Below, in pieces: positions 1-7,855 of a DNA stretch of 64,000 nt (its first letter is position 1; every line of letters begins with the position of its first letter). The notes under the pieces are model-generated. The model searched no databases, was not told the DNA's origin, and worked only from the letters and a program-made list of their open reading frames with translations. Source of the stretch: Flavobacterium sp. LC2016-12 (GTDB taxonomy: Bacteria > Bacteroidota > Bacteroidia > Flavobacteriales > Flavobacteriaceae). The DNA is taken from contig NZ_JADKPT010000009.1 of the NCBI RefSeq assembly GCF_015351595.1, forward strand, positions 62,001 to 126,000, in the 5' to 3' direction. The translations under genes were made by a program, and so were the position numbers.

Positions 1-252
1 CTTCACTAGAACATGAGATTGTTAGTTGAGATGCAACTAATGATAATAATAGGATTTTTTTAATCATGGTTTGTGTTTTAATTAAATGAGTAATCAGGAT
101 TTTTCTGACTTAATTTTTCGAGCGCAATGTACATTTTAATATCGAAATGGTGTTACGGGAAACCGTAAAGCTGTAAACTTTTTTTTAATAAAATTAAGTC
201 AAAAGTAATTTTTATAGAAAGCGTTCTGTTAGAGATTAATAGATAAGTTTTC
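1..252. other. Non-coding left edge
   Basis: No supportable gene is visible before the first hydrolase. The first 29 bases could be the last codons of a CDS cut by the window edge, but nothing recognisable remains. The region is AT-rich and contains one perfect small hairpin (153-168). The promoter of the next gene begins at 253. Confidence 0.5.
153..168. repeat. Perfect hairpin with GAAA tetraloop
   Basis: Arms TTACGG (153-158) and CCGTAA (163-168) enclose GAAA. It reads as a dyad operator in DNA or a stable GNRA-capped hairpin in RNA. It lies about 105 bp upstream of the predicted hydrolase transcription start and has no T-tract directly after it, so it is not an obvious terminator. Function unknown. 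Confidence 0.5.
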
Positions 253-260
253 TACCTTTG
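253..260 (+). promoter_or_regulatory. -7 element TACCTTTG for alpha/beta hydrolase
   Basis: Matches the Bacteroidota consensus TAnnTTTG. No clear TTG is seen at the -33 position. It predicts a start of transcription near 266, about 22 bases before the ATG at 288. This argues against the upstream TTG at 258 being the translation start. Confidence 0.55.
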
Positions 261-287
261 TGTTCTGTTTTTAAAATCAAAATACAA

Positions 288-1052
288 ATGTTATACTCAA
301 AAATAGAAGGCGAAGGAAAACCATTTATCATCATGCACGGTTTTCTTGGAATGTCTGATAACTGGAAAACACTTGCCGGACAATATGTAGAAGCCGGATT
401 TCAGGTTCATATTTTAGATTTAAGAAATCATGGTCGCAGTTTTCATTCAGATGAATGGAGTTATGAAGCAATGGTTAAGGATGTTTTCGAATATTGTCAG
501 ACAAATCAATTAACGAGAATTGATATTTTAGGACATTCAATGGGCGGAAAAGTAGCGATGCTTTTTGCAACAACGCATCCTGAAATTGTAGATAAATTGA
601 TTGTGGCAGATATTGGTCCGAGATTTTATAAACAACACCATCAGGATATTTTGGCAGGATTAAACGCCGTTGACTTTTCTGTAAAACCAAGCCGAAATGA
701 TGTTGAAGCGATCGTAGCTCAATATGTTCCTGATTTTGGAACACGACAATTTTTATTAAAGAATCTATATTGGAAAGAACCGGGACAATTGTCTTTTAGA
801 TTCAATCTGGAAGTTTTCAATAATAATCTGGATGCCATTGGGAAGGCTTTGGCAGACGATTTAGTTTTTAATAATCCTACCTTATTTATTAGAGGAGGAG
901 ATTCAGGCTATATTTTAGATTCTGATTTTGATTCGATTCGTCAGCATTTTCCAAATGTAAAATTCGCAACCATTCCAAATGCCGGACATTGGCTTCATGC
1001 AGAAAATCCTAAAATGTTTTTTGAGATGACAACGGAGTTTTTAAAAGAATAA
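288..1052 (+). CDS. alpha/beta fold hydrolase (YbfF-like esterase)
   Basis: A cytoplasmic hydrolase of 254 residues with no signal peptide. The oxyanion-hole strand motif HGFLG lies near residue 17. The nucleophile elbow GHSMGG places the catalytic serine at about residue 84. The late motif NAGHWLH gives the catalytic histidine at about residue 234. The acid residue is probably in the segment after strand 6, around residue 208. The overall pattern resembles the YbfF/MenH-like esterases, but the substrate cannot be read from the sequence. An open frame extends upstream to a TTG at 258, but that codon overlaps the -7 promoter element, so the ATG at 288 is chosen. The next gene follows after 51 bp and may be cotranscribed. 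Confidence 0.85.
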   Translation: MLYSKIEGEGKPFIIMHGFLGMSDNWKTLAGQYVEAGFQVHILDLRNHGRSFHSDEWSYEAMVKDVFEYCQTNQLTRIDILGHSMGGKVAMLFATTHPEIVDKLIVADIGPRFYKQHHQDILAGLNAVDFSVKPSRNDVEAIVAQYVPDFGTRQFLLKNLYWKEPGQLSFRFNLEVFNNNLDAIGKALADDLVFNNPTLFIRGGDSGYILDSDFDSIRQHFPNVKFATIPNAGHWLHAENPKMFFEMTTEFLKE

Positions 1053-1103
1053 TCTTTTTGATAAAAATTTTAGTACTTTTATTAAAACTTTAAATCATAA
1101 ACT

Positions 1104-1457
1104 ATGAAATTAATACTCAGACTTCTTGTTACCGCAGCGTTGGTTTTACTAATTGCCAATTTTCTGCCAGGAGTTCATGTTGCCAGTTTTGCTACAGCTG
1201 TAATCGTTGCAGTAGTTCTGGGATTATTAAATCTTTTTATAAAACCAATTTTGGTAATCCTTACTTTGCCAGTTACATTCGTTACTTTAGGATTGTTTTT
1301 ATTGGTAATTAACGCCATTATTATTCTGCTGTGTACTAATATAGTAGGAGGTTTTGCAGTTGATACATTCTGGACAGCTTTATTCTTTAGTATCATCTTA
1401 TCTATCCTTCAGTCTATCACTTATAAAATATTAGGAGACGATAATAAATTGAAATAA
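1104..1457 (+). CDS. phage holin family IV / YvlD-like membrane protein
   Basis: A 117-residue, very hydrophobic protein with about four membrane segments (roughly residues 3-22, 28-50, 55-77 and 85-108). It has the family pattern NLFIKPIL in the second loop and GLFLLVINA in the third helix. It matches the family named mycobacterial 4TM holin superfamily IV (YvlD-like). Despite the name, members are common chromosomal inner-membrane proteins of unknown role, and no phage genes are nearby. It lies 51 bp after the hydrolase, and a strong terminator follows at 1503. Confidence 0.8.
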   Translation: MKLILRLLVTAALVLLIANFLPGVHVASFATAVIVAVVLGLLNLFIKPILVILTLPVTFVTLGLFLLVINAIIILLCTNIVGGFAVDTFWTALFFSIILSILQSITYKILGDDNKLK

Positions 1458-1498
1458 AAGGAGCTCAAAAACAGCTTCAAATACAATACATTAAAAAC

Positions 1499-1529
1499 TT
1501 GGTTGGGTTGCAAAAATTTTATAATTTTG
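1499..1529 (+). promoter_or_regulatory. tig promoter (TTG-N20-TAATTTTG)
   Basis: TTG at 1499-1501 and TAATTTTG at 1522-1529, with a 20-bp spacer, match the Bacteroidota promoter. The predicted start near 1536 leaves a leader of about 28 bases. The -7 element sits inside the right half of the terminator hairpin of the upstream gene. Confidence 0.65.
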
Positions 1530-1544
1530 CAACCCAATTTTATT
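1503..1544 (+). terminator. Terminator after the holin-like gene
   Basis: Thirteen-base arms (1503-1515 and 1525-1537) pair around a short AT loop, followed by a TTTTATT tract. It closes the transcription unit of 288-1457. It also overlaps the tig promoter. Confidence 0.7.
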
Positions 1545-1563
1545 ATGTAAATTAAAGAAGAAG

Positions 1564-2886
1564 ATGGATATTAAAAGAGTAGCAACAGACGCTGTGAATG
1601 AAACGATTGTAATGACAGTTGTTCACATGGATTATAAAGGTCAAGTAGCAAAAAGAATAAACGAAAAAATGCCATTGGCTACTGTTAAAGGTTTTAGAAA
1701 AGGACAAGTTCCTAAAGACCTTGTTGAAAAACAATACGGAAAAGCAATTAAGCAGGAAGAAGTTCAAAAAGTAGTTGATTTGGCTTTAGAGCGTTTCGTG
1801 CAATCTGAAAGATTAAATCTTTTAGGAACTCCTCTTGCTAAAGTAAATGAAAATTTTGATTGGGATGCTGAAGAACTAACTTTCGAATACGAAATTGGTT
1901 TGGTTCCTAACTTCGAAATTGATTTAGAAGCAAAAAATAATATCGTAAAATATATCGTTACTGCTGATGATAAATTAATCGACGGACAAGTAGAACGTAT
2001 CCAAAAACAATTCGGAAAAGCAATTCCACAAGATAAAGTTGAAGCTGATTCTGATTTAACTGGAACTTTCTCTAACGAAGAAAAAGGTATCAACAATACA
2101 ACTACAATTTCTGTATCTACATTCAACAAAAAAGCGGGTGATAAATTCATCGGTAAAAAAGTTGGTGATGTTGTAACAGTAAGCACAAAAGGTTTATTCG
2201 AAGATGATCACCAATTAATGGATTACTTAAAAGTAGCTCATGATGATGTTCACGGTTTAGATATCGAAGTAAACTTTACTATCGAGGCTATCAACGGAGC
2301 TGAATTGGCTGAATTAAACCAAGAGTTATTTGATAAGCTTTTTGGTGAAGGAAAAGTAGCTTCTTTAGAAGATTTGAAATCTAAAATTAAAGAAGATGCT
2401 GAAGCTCAATTCGCGCAACAAGCAGATCAAAAATTATTATTAGACGTTCAGGATTTCCTGATCGAAAATACAAAATTTGATTTACCAGCTGAATTCCTTA
2501 AAAAATGGTTACAAACTGTTGGAGAGAAAAAACTTTCTGCAGAAGAAGCTGAAGTTGAATACGCAAGATCTGAAAAAGGTTTACGTTTTCAATTAATCGA
2601 AGGAAAAGCAATGGCTCAAAGCAACATTCAAATTACATTTGAAGATTTGAAAGCTTTTACAACAAACGCGATCAGACAACAAATGGCTCAATTTGGTCAA
2701 ACAAATCCAACTGACGAAGAAGTTCAGGGAATTGTAGCAAGAGTTTTATCTAACCAGGAAGAGGTAAAAAGATTATCTGAGCAAGTAGTTGCTGAAAAAT
2801 TATTGGAAGTGTTTAAAGAAAAAGCAAATCCAACAACTAAAGAAGTAACTTACGAAGAATTTATCGCTGCGTCTTACGGAGAATAA
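1564..2886 (+). CDS. tig: trigger factor, ribosome-associated chaperone
   Basis: Trigger factor binds the ribosome exit tunnel and shields nascent chains. The protein has 440 residues, typical for the family. The ribosome-docking signature GFRKGQVP is at residues 43-50. An acidic middle segment (about 150-245) takes the place of the FKBP-like prolyl isomerase domain and looks divergent from proteobacterial versions. The C-terminal helical arms cover about 260-420. It is followed by clpP and clpX, the classic tig-clpP-clpX order, but each gene has its own likely promoter here and 320 bp separates tig from clpP. Confidence 0.95.
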   Translation: MDIKRVATDAVNETIVMTVVHMDYKGQVAKRINEKMPLATVKGFRKGQVPKDLVEKQYGKAIKQEEVQKVVDLALERFVQSERLNLLGTPLAKVNENFDWDAEELTFEYEIGLVPNFEIDLEAKNNIVKYIVTADDKLIDGQVERIQKQFGKAIPQDKVEADSDLTGTFSNEEKGINNTTTISVSTFNKKAGDKFIGKKVGDVVTVSTKGLFEDDHQLMDYLKVAHDDVHGLDIEVNFTIEAINGAELAELNQELFDKLFGEGKVASLEDLKSKIKEDAEAQFAQQADQKLLLDVQDFLIENTKFDLPAEFLKKWLQTVGEKKLSAEEAEVEYARSEKGLRFQLIEGKAMAQSNIQITFEDLKAFTTNAIRQQMAQFGQTNPTDEEVQGIVARVLSNQEEVKRLSEQVVAEKLLEVFKEKANPTTKEVTYEEFIAASYGE

Positions 2887-3003
2887 ATTCAGTCAAAAAG
2901 TCAAAAGTTATAAAGTCAAAAGTTAGGGCTACAACCAATTGGTTTTATTTCAAATTTTAAGATTTTATTACAGATATTGAAAGATAAAAAATAGTTATAT
3001 TTG

Positions 3004-3038
3004 AGCGTCAAGAGATTTTTCTTGGCGCTTATTTTTTT
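3004..3038 (+). terminator. Hairpin terminator immediately after a promoter-like element
   Basis: Arms 3004-3013 and 3020-3029 form ten pairs (one G-T), followed by TATTTTTTT. It probably ends tig transcription. It begins one base after the element TATATTTG (2996-3003), so a transcript starting there would stop after about 30-35 bases. Confidence 0.6.
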
Positions 3039-3055
3039 GTTTCAAGTTTTATTTT

Positions 3056-3102
3056 GTTTCAAGTTTCAAGTTTTCGAACTTCAAAAACTTGAAACTTGAA
3101 AC
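3056..3102. repeat. TTTCAAGTTTC-type inverted repeat
   Basis: Perfect 19-bp arms at 3056-3074 and 3084-3102 made of the unit GTTTCAA. The same unit recurs at about 54547-54568 and 58412-58452, so it is a dispersed family in this genome. Confidence 0.7.
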
Positions 3103-3206
3103 CTAAAACAATTTTAAAATAAGACAAATTGACATTCTTTATAAAGAGGTATAACCTTTGATGGAAGTATAAACAGATATTACGTAAAACTTAGAACACT
3201 TAAAAT

Positions 3207-3881
3207 ATGAACTACGGTAAAGAATTCAAAAAATTTGCTACAAAGCACCAAGGAGTAAACGCAATGTATTACGATAAAATCGTAGCAGCGATGAACCCAA
3301 CAAACATGACTCCATACATTATCGAAGAGCGTCAGCTGAATGTTTCTCAATTAGACGTGTTTTCAAGATTAATGATGGACAGAATTATCTTTTTAGGAAC
3401 TGGTATCGACGACCAAATCGCTAATATCGTTCAGGCTCAGTTATTATTTTTAGAAAGTGCTGATGCATCAAAAGATATTCAAATTTATCTAAATTCTCCT
3501 GGAGGAAGTGTTTACGCAGGATTAGGAATTTATGATACAATGCAATACATCAAACCAGACGTAGCAACAATTTGTACAGGTATGGCAGCCTCAATGGGAG
3601 CTGTATTATTATGTGCAGGAGCAGCAGGAAAACGTTCGGCTTTGCCTCATTCAAGAGTAATGATTCACCAGCCATCAGGAGGAGCACAAGGTGTTGCAAC
3701 TGATATGGAAATCAATTTACGCGAAATGTTGAAACTGAAAGATGAATTATACAACATTATTTCACACCATTCAGGACAAACTTTCGAAAGAGTGCACAAA
3801 GACAGTGAGCGCGATTACTGGATGAAAGCTGACGAAGCGAAAGAATACGGAATGATTGATGAAGTTTTGAGAAGAGGATAA
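3207..3881 (+). CDS. clpP: ATP-dependent Clp protease proteolytic subunit
   Basis: ClpP forms the serine-protease chamber that degrades proteins unfolded by ClpX. The 224-residue protein carries the full triad: Ser129 in GMAASMGA, His154 in MIHQPSGG and Asp203 in the ERDYWM segment. The first 30 or so residues exceed the mature enzyme and probably form the propeptide that is removed on activation. An internal ATG at residue 20 is a possible alternative start. It lies 167 bp upstream of clpX, its partner. The gene is intact and the family assignment is secure. Confidence 0.95.
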   Translation: MNYGKEFKKFATKHQGVNAMYYDKIVAAMNPTNMTPYIIEERQLNVSQLDVFSRLMMDRIIFLGTGIDDQIANIVQAQLLFLESADASKDIQIYLNSPGGSVYAGLGIYDTMQYIKPDVATICTGMAASMGAVLLCAGAAGKRSALPHSRVMIHQPSGGAQGVATDMEINLREMLKLKDELYNIISHHSGQTFERVHKDSERDYWMKADEAKEYGMIDEVLRRG

Positions 3882-4017
3882 TTTTTTAAGCTTCTAAATT
3901 GCTAAGACGCTAAGATTCTAAGTGTTCTTTGTGATTTAAATTTTAAATAAAAAATAAAAATATTAAGCTGTAAGGAGTTAAGTTTTAAAGTTTTAATTAA
4001 AAAGCTTAGAAACTTAG

Positions 4018-4025
4018 TATCTTTG
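4018..4025 (+). promoter_or_regulatory. -7 element TATCTTTG for clpX
   Basis: Matches TAnnTTTG 24 bp before the clpX ATG. No TTG is seen at the expected distance. It suggests clpX can be transcribed separately from clpP. Confidence 0.5.
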
Positions 4026-4048
4026 CAGCTTAGTAACTTAAATAAAGA

Positions 4049-5281
4049 ATGGCAAAAGTAGTATTAGAATGTTCGTTTTGTGGAAGAAAAAAGCCAGAAA
4101 CTAATTTATTGATTGCTGGTATTAATGCGCATATCTGTGATAAGTGTATTGAACAGGCACATGGAATTGTATTAGAAGAATTAAAATCAAGCGGAAGCGC
4201 AAAATTAGTTGGTGACTTAATTTTAAAGAAACCAAAAGAAATCAGAGCTTTCTTAGATCAGTATGTTATTGGTCAGGATCAGACAAAAAAAGTAATGTCA
4301 GTTGCGGTTTACAACCACTACAAACGTTTAATGCAACAGCAATTAGACGATGAAGTAGAGATCGAAAAAAGTAACATCATTATGGTAGGTCAAACCGGAA
4401 CCGGAAAAACATTGGTAGCCAAAACTATCGCAAAAATGTTAGACGTTCCTTTGGCTATTGTTGATGCAACTGTATTAACAGAAGCGGGTTATGTAGGAGA
4501 AGATGTCGAAAGCATTTTGACACGTTTACTACAAGCTGCTGATTACGATGTAACCAAAGCAGAAAGAGGAATCGTATTTATTGATGAAATTGATAAAATT
4601 GCCCGTAAGAGCGATAATCCATCAATAACTCGTGACGTTTCTGGTGAAGGTGTACAACAAGCTTTATTGAAATTATTAGAAGGAACTGTTGTTAACGTGC
4701 CACCAAAAGGAGGACGTAAACATCCGGATCAAAAATTTGTTGAGGTAAATACGCAAAACATCTTGTTTATTGCCGGTGGAGCTTTTGATGGAGTAGAACG
4801 TATTATTTCGAAACGTTTAAACCGTCAGGCAGTTGGTTATTCTACTTCTAAAAACGTAGATAACATCGACAAAGACAATTTGTTGCAATATATTATTCCA
4901 AAAGATATCAAAGATTTTGGTTTGATTCCTGAGATTATCGGTCGTTTGCCAGTTTTGACACACATGGATCCTTTAGATAAAGAAACTTTGCGTGCCATTT
5001 TGACTCAGCCGAAAAATGCTTTGGTAAAACAATATCAAAAATTATTTTTAATGGATGATGTTGAATTTACGATTACAGATGAAGCATTAGATTTTATCGT
5101 TGATAAAGCTCTTGAATACAAATTGGGTGCCCGTGGATTGCGTTCATTATGTGAAGCAATTTTGACAGACGCCATGTATGAATTGCCAAGTTCAGATGAT
5201 AAAGTGCTGACAATCGATGAAGATTATGCAAGACATACTTTGAGTAAAAATTTATTGAAAAGAATGGAAATTGCTTCCTAA
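4049..5281 (+). CDS. clpX: ATP-dependent Clp protease ATP-binding subunit ClpX
   Basis: AAA+ unfoldase that recognises tagged substrates and feeds them to ClpP. The 410-residue protein begins with the C4 zinc-binding domain (Cys8, Cys11, Cys30, Cys33). Walker A GQTGTGKT is at 114-121 and Walker B FIDEID at 177-182. The sensor and C-terminal small domain, including GARGLR, follow. Length and motifs are typical. It follows clpP on the same strand with its own predicted -7 element. Two hairpins, the second with a T-run, follow the stop codon. Confidence 0.96.
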   Translation: MAKVVLECSFCGRKKPETNLLIAGINAHICDKCIEQAHGIVLEELKSSGSAKLVGDLILKKPKEIRAFLDQYVIGQDQTKKVMSVAVYNHYKRLMQQQLDDEVEIEKSNIIMVGQTGTGKTLVAKTIAKMLDVPLAIVDATVLTEAGYVGEDVESILTRLLQAADYDVTKAERGIVFIDEIDKIARKSDNPSITRDVSGEGVQQALLKLLEGTVVNVPPKGGRKHPDQKFVEVNTQNILFIAGGAFDGVERIISKRLNRQAVGYSTSKNVDNIDKDNLLQYIIPKDIKDFGLIPEIIGRLPVLTHMDPLDKETLRAILTQPKNALVKQYQKLFLMDDVEFTITDEALDFIVDKALEYKLGARGLRSLCEAILTDAMYELPSSDDKVLTIDEDYARHTLSKNLLKRMEIAS

Positions 5282-5293
5282 ATCTTAAAATAT

Positions 5294-5322
5294 CTTTGTC
5301 AAAGTTTCAAACTTTGACAAAG
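5294..5322. repeat. Perfect 14-bp inverted repeat after clpX
   Basis: Arms 5294-5307 and 5309-5322 are exact complements around one base. There is no T-tract of its own, as the terminator lies just downstream. It could act as an RNA 3' stabiliser or a decayed repeat element. Confidence 0.6.
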
Positions 5323-5333
5323 TTTACATAATA

Positions 5334-5365
5334 AACCTGTTCATTTATTTGGACAGGTTTTTTTT
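5334..5365 (+). terminator. clpX terminator
   Basis: The stem AACCTGTTC / GGACAGGTT (one mismatch) with a loop of about eight bases is followed by a run of eight T. A clear intrinsic terminator. Confidence 0.8.
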
Positions 5366-5415
5366 ATGTCATTTTGAATCTGTTTTTCAGTTCTATTTTT
5401 ATGTAAATTGTAGGC

Positions 5416-6090
5416 ATGAAAAAAATAATCTTTGGGGTAGTTTGTATTCTTTTGTTTTCTTGTAATAAGAGAAAGGATGTTCAGCAAACGAGTGTTTCGA
5501 AAGCAAAATATAAAACAGATTCCATTTCAATTAAGAAATCGCGAAGTGAAATTAAAAATCTTGATTACAGTCAATATTTTAAGGAAGCAAAGGAATATTG
5601 TAAAAGCAATAACCTAAATCGGGATAAATTTATTCTGATTGATTTAGGATTACATTCCGGTCTAAAAAGATTTTTTGTTTATGACTTTAATCAAAAGAAA
5701 ATTTTAAACTCATACATAGTAAGTCATGGTTGTGGAGATAATCAATGGGGAAGAACTTCTTCAAAAGAAGATGCTCCAATAAGTAATGAATTCGATTCGC
5801 ATTCTTCTTCTTTAGGTAAATATGTTATTTCAGACAGAGGTGTAAGTCAATGGGGAATTAAAGTGAATTACCTCTTACGTGGAAAGGAAAAGACAAATTC
5901 AAATGCTGTTAACAGAGCGATCGTTTTACATTCTTGGGAAGCAGTTCCAAACGATGAAGTTTATCCGGAAGGAACTCCTGAAGGCTGGGGATGTCCGGCA
6001 GTTTCTAATGAAAGCATGACAGAAATAGATGAGATTTTAAAACAAAATAAAAATGTTCTGATGTGGATTATAAAATCTGACAGCAATTAG
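5416..6090 (+). CDS. lipoprotein murein L,D-transpeptidase catalytic domain protein (YkuD_2 type)
   Basis: A 224-residue lipoprotein. The signal peptide ends in the lipobox LFSC with lipidated Cys16. The catalytic region resembles the YkuD_2 family. It has a histidine in HSWE (about residue 172) and a cysteine in the block GWGCPAVS (about residue 193), preceded by the VSHGCG and GKYVISDRG segments. Such enzymes are expected to cross-link or remodel peptidoglycan from the periplasmic face. The gene stands alone between the clpX terminator and a small membrane protein. Family assignment is good, but the exact substrate bond is unknown. Confidence 0.8.
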   Translation: MKKIIFGVVCILLFSCNKRKDVQQTSVSKAKYKTDSISIKKSRSEIKNLDYSQYFKEAKEYCKSNNLNRDKFILIDLGLHSGLKRFFVYDFNQKKILNSYIVSHGCGDNQWGRTSSKEDAPISNEFDSHSSSLGKYVISDRGVSQWGIKVNYLLRGKEKTNSNAVNRAIVLHSWEAVPNDEVYPEGTPEGWGCPAVSNESMTEIDEILKQNKNVLMWIIKSDSN

Positions 6091-6152
6091 TTGTAATTTT
6101 TATCTTTTTAAGTATTCGTATCTTTATATTATAACTATTAAATTATTGTATT

Positions 6153-6284
6153 ATGAATGAGGCTATTGAAGATTCTGAAGGACATATACTTCTTTGGCAA
6201 ATTATAAATATCATCGGACTAATAATCATAGTATATGTATTGTATTTGCTCATTAAGTTTTTACGAAATAAGTATCGAAAGTAA
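6153..6284 (+). CDS. small single-span membrane protein (43 aa)
   Basis: A 43-codon frame, ATG at 6153 and TAA at 6282-6284. It has an acidic N-terminus (NEAIEDSEG), one long hydrophobic helix (about residues 12-37) and a basic tail (RNKYRK). The charge pattern gives an N-out, C-in orientation by the positive-inside rule. It ends just before a shared bidirectional terminator, and a weak TATCTTTA element lies at 6119-6126. No family recognised. It could be a real small protein or chance, but the clean membrane design favours a gene. Confidence 0.5.
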   Translation: MNEAIEDSEGHILLWQIINIIGLIIIVYVLYLLIKFLRNKYRK

Positions 6285-6305
6285 GATCCACTAAAAAATA
6301 AAACC

Positions 6306-6336
6306 AAAAAGTCCCGATTTTAAATCGGGACTTTTT
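6306..6336. terminator. Bidirectional terminator between small ORF and glxA-type gene
   Basis: Perfect 15-bp arms (6306-6320 and 6322-6336) have A-runs on one side and T-runs on the other, so it can stop transcripts from both directions. The minus-strand gene ends inside its T side. Confidence 0.85.
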
Positions 6337-7301
6337 TACTGCACTCTAAATTTCTCGCGATATTCAATCGGTTTCATGCCGACCATTTTATAAAATACTT
6401 TTCTAAAAGCTTTTGGGTCATTATAGCCTGTTTTTTCTATAATTTCGGAAATTGAAAGCTGCGTTTGTTCTAAATATTTCTTTGAACTCTCCACTCTAAT
6501 ATTCTGTAAATATTCAATTGGCGGGATTCCGGTAACTTGCTTGAACCTTCGTGTCATGTTTCTTGCGCTTGTCGGAATGTCTTTCGTGATTTCTTCCAGT
6601 TTTTCAATTGTATTGTAATTACTCTCTATTTTTTGTTGAAGCATTGCAACCAAAGTATCATTATGTAAATGATTTGGTCTGAAAGTGCTAAAGTAACTTT
6701 GTTTGTATCGGTTTAAATCAATAGAAAATATTTTGGCAATCTGAACGGCGATTTCATTTCCACAATATTTCTGAACCAAAAGAATTAATAAATGAAAAGT
6801 TGAGGTTGATCCGCCACTTGTGTATAAACTCCCATCTGCTGTCAGGGTTTCTTCTGATTTTAATTTTACTAAGGGAAAAGCTTTTGTAAAAGCACTGCAG
6901 GCATCAACATGTGTAGTAGCGAGTTTTTCGTTTAACAAACCTGAAGCAGCAAACAAAAAAGCACCTGTGCAGAAGCTTGCCAATTCCGCTCCGGATTGAT
7001 GTTGTTTCTGCAACCAGGGGATAAATTTTTTATTCTTCGCGATCATTTTGCTCATATCATCAGTTGTAAAAGCAGGAATTAAAATCAGTTCCAGGTCTTC
7101 ATTAGAATTTTCAATCGCATTCACTTCATAACCAAATAAATGTTTTTGTTCGATTTGTTCTGCCGATTGAAAAACCATAATTTCAAAAGGCTTTTCAGGT
7201 CCTTTATGTAATTTATTAGCAGTTTCAAAAACTTCCAAAATCGCTGCTATACTTAATAATTTATAATCATGCGGTACAATTAAAGCTATCTTCTTACTCA
7301 T
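6336..7301 (-). CDS. GlxA-type transcriptional regulator (DJ-1/PfpI domain plus AraC HTH)
   Basis: A 321-residue regulator. The N-terminal DJ-1/PfpI-like domain (about 4-175) keeps the nucleophile-elbow cysteine Cys111 in ASFCTGAF. The C-terminal AraC/XylS DNA-binding domain (about 220-320) ends in the motif GYNDPKAFRKVFYKMVGMKPIEYR. This architecture is that of GlxA-like activators, where the N-terminal domain usually senses a small molecule. It is transcribed divergently from the VOC/SRPBCC cluster across a 141-bp gap, so it is the natural candidate regulator of that cluster. That link is inference. Confidence 0.85.
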   Translation of the reverse strand: MSKKIALIVPHDYKLLSIAAILEVFETANKLHKGPEKPFEIMVFQSAEQIEQKHLFGYEVNAIENSNEDLELILIPAFTTDDMSKMIAKNKKFIPWLQKQHQSGAELASFCTGAFLFAASGLLNEKLATTHVDACSAFTKAFPLVKLKSEETLTADGSLYTSGGSTSTFHLLILLVQKYCGNEIAVQIAKIFSIDLNRYKQSYFSTFRPNHLHNDTLVAMLQQKIESNYNTIEKLEEITKDIPTSARNMTRRFKQVTGIPPIEYLQNIRVESSKKYLEQTQLSISEIIEKTGYNDPKAFRKVFYKMVGMKPIEYREKFRVQ

Positions 7302-7334
7302 GGTTTTTCTCTTTTTAGAAAGTTAACATCTTTA

Positions 7335-7415
7335 CAAAAATAAGTAATTTGTCTTAAATGACCCTAAAGTTGACTTTTATTGTAATTTAAAGCCTGTTCT
7401 AAAACTCTAAATTTG
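7335..7415. promoter_or_regulatory. Divergent -7 elements, GlxA-type regulator and VOC/SRPBCC cluster
   Basis: Minus strand: TATTTTTG (complement of 7335-7342) lies 34 bp before the regulator start. Plus strand: TAAATTTG at 7408-7415 lies 27 bp before the VOC start at 7443. Neither has a convincing TTG at -33, as expected if an activator is needed. Confidence 0.5.
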
Positions 7416-7442
7416 TGTCAGATAATTTGTAATTTTATAAAT

Positions 7443-7853
7443 ATGAAAACAAAAATTTTCTTAAATCTTCCTGTAAAAGATTTAAATAAGTCGATATCAT
7501 TTTTTAAGCAGTTAGGTTTTTCGTTTGATTCAAAGTTTACAAATGAAAAAGGAACATGTCTAATAATTGGTGAAAATATATTTGCAATGCTTTTGGTAGA
7601 AGAATTTTTTAAAACATTTATGCAAAAAGAAATTTGCAATACAACGATAAGCACAGAAATGATTGCTGCTATTTCTGTTGAAAGTAGAAACAAGGTTGAC
7701 GAAATAATTTCAGCGGTTGTTCAGGCTGGTGGTAAACTACACAATGAAGCTAAAGATTATGGCTGGATGTACCAAAGAGATTTTTTTGATTTGGACGGGC
7801 ATCATTGGGAAATTTTCTATATGGATGAAAGTCAGATTCCAGATAATATGTAA
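7443..7853 (+). CDS. VOC family protein (glyoxalase/bleomycin resistance fold), copy 1
   Basis: A 136-residue one-domain VOC protein starting MKTKIFLNLPVKDL. It contains the typical F-F-x-x-L-G-F-S-F motif near residue 20 and the C-terminal block DLDGHHWEIFYMD. The family covers glyoxalases, dioxygenases and resistance proteins, so the reaction is unknown. An open frame extends upstream to a TTG at 7413, but that codon lies in the -7 element, so ATG 7443 is used. It is a clear paralogue of the gene at 8808. It is separated by only 2 bp from the SRPBCC gene downstream, so the two are surely cotranscribed. Confidence 0.8.
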   Translation: MKTKIFLNLPVKDLNKSISFFKQLGFSFDSKFTNEKGTCLIIGENIFAMLLVEEFFKTFMQKEICNTTISTEMIAAISVESRNKVDEIISAVVQAGGKLHNEAKDYGWMYQRDFFDLDGHHWEIFYMDESQIPDNM

Positions 7854-7855
7854 AG

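Larger units (their letters stand above)
2887..3206. other. tig-clpP intergenic region with repeats
   Basis: The region holds short direct repeats of the type AGTCAAAAGTT (about 2892-2926) and a 12-bp palindrome at 2933-2944. A promoter-like pair lies at 2977-3003 (TTG-N16-TATATTTG). A hairpin with a T-tract follows directly at 3004-3038. A larger inverted repeat is at 3056-3102. No open reading frame of note. Confidence 0.6.

Noticed and set aside
1..29. Possible C-terminus of a gene cut by the left edge
   Set aside because: Nine codons only; no family can be read.
475..744. Minus-strand frame inside the first hydrolase gene
   Set aside because: Shadow of a well-supported gene; no motif and no start context.
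1104..1457. Phage holin as evidence of a prophage
   Set aside because: The family name is misleading; no other phage gene or attachment site is nearby.
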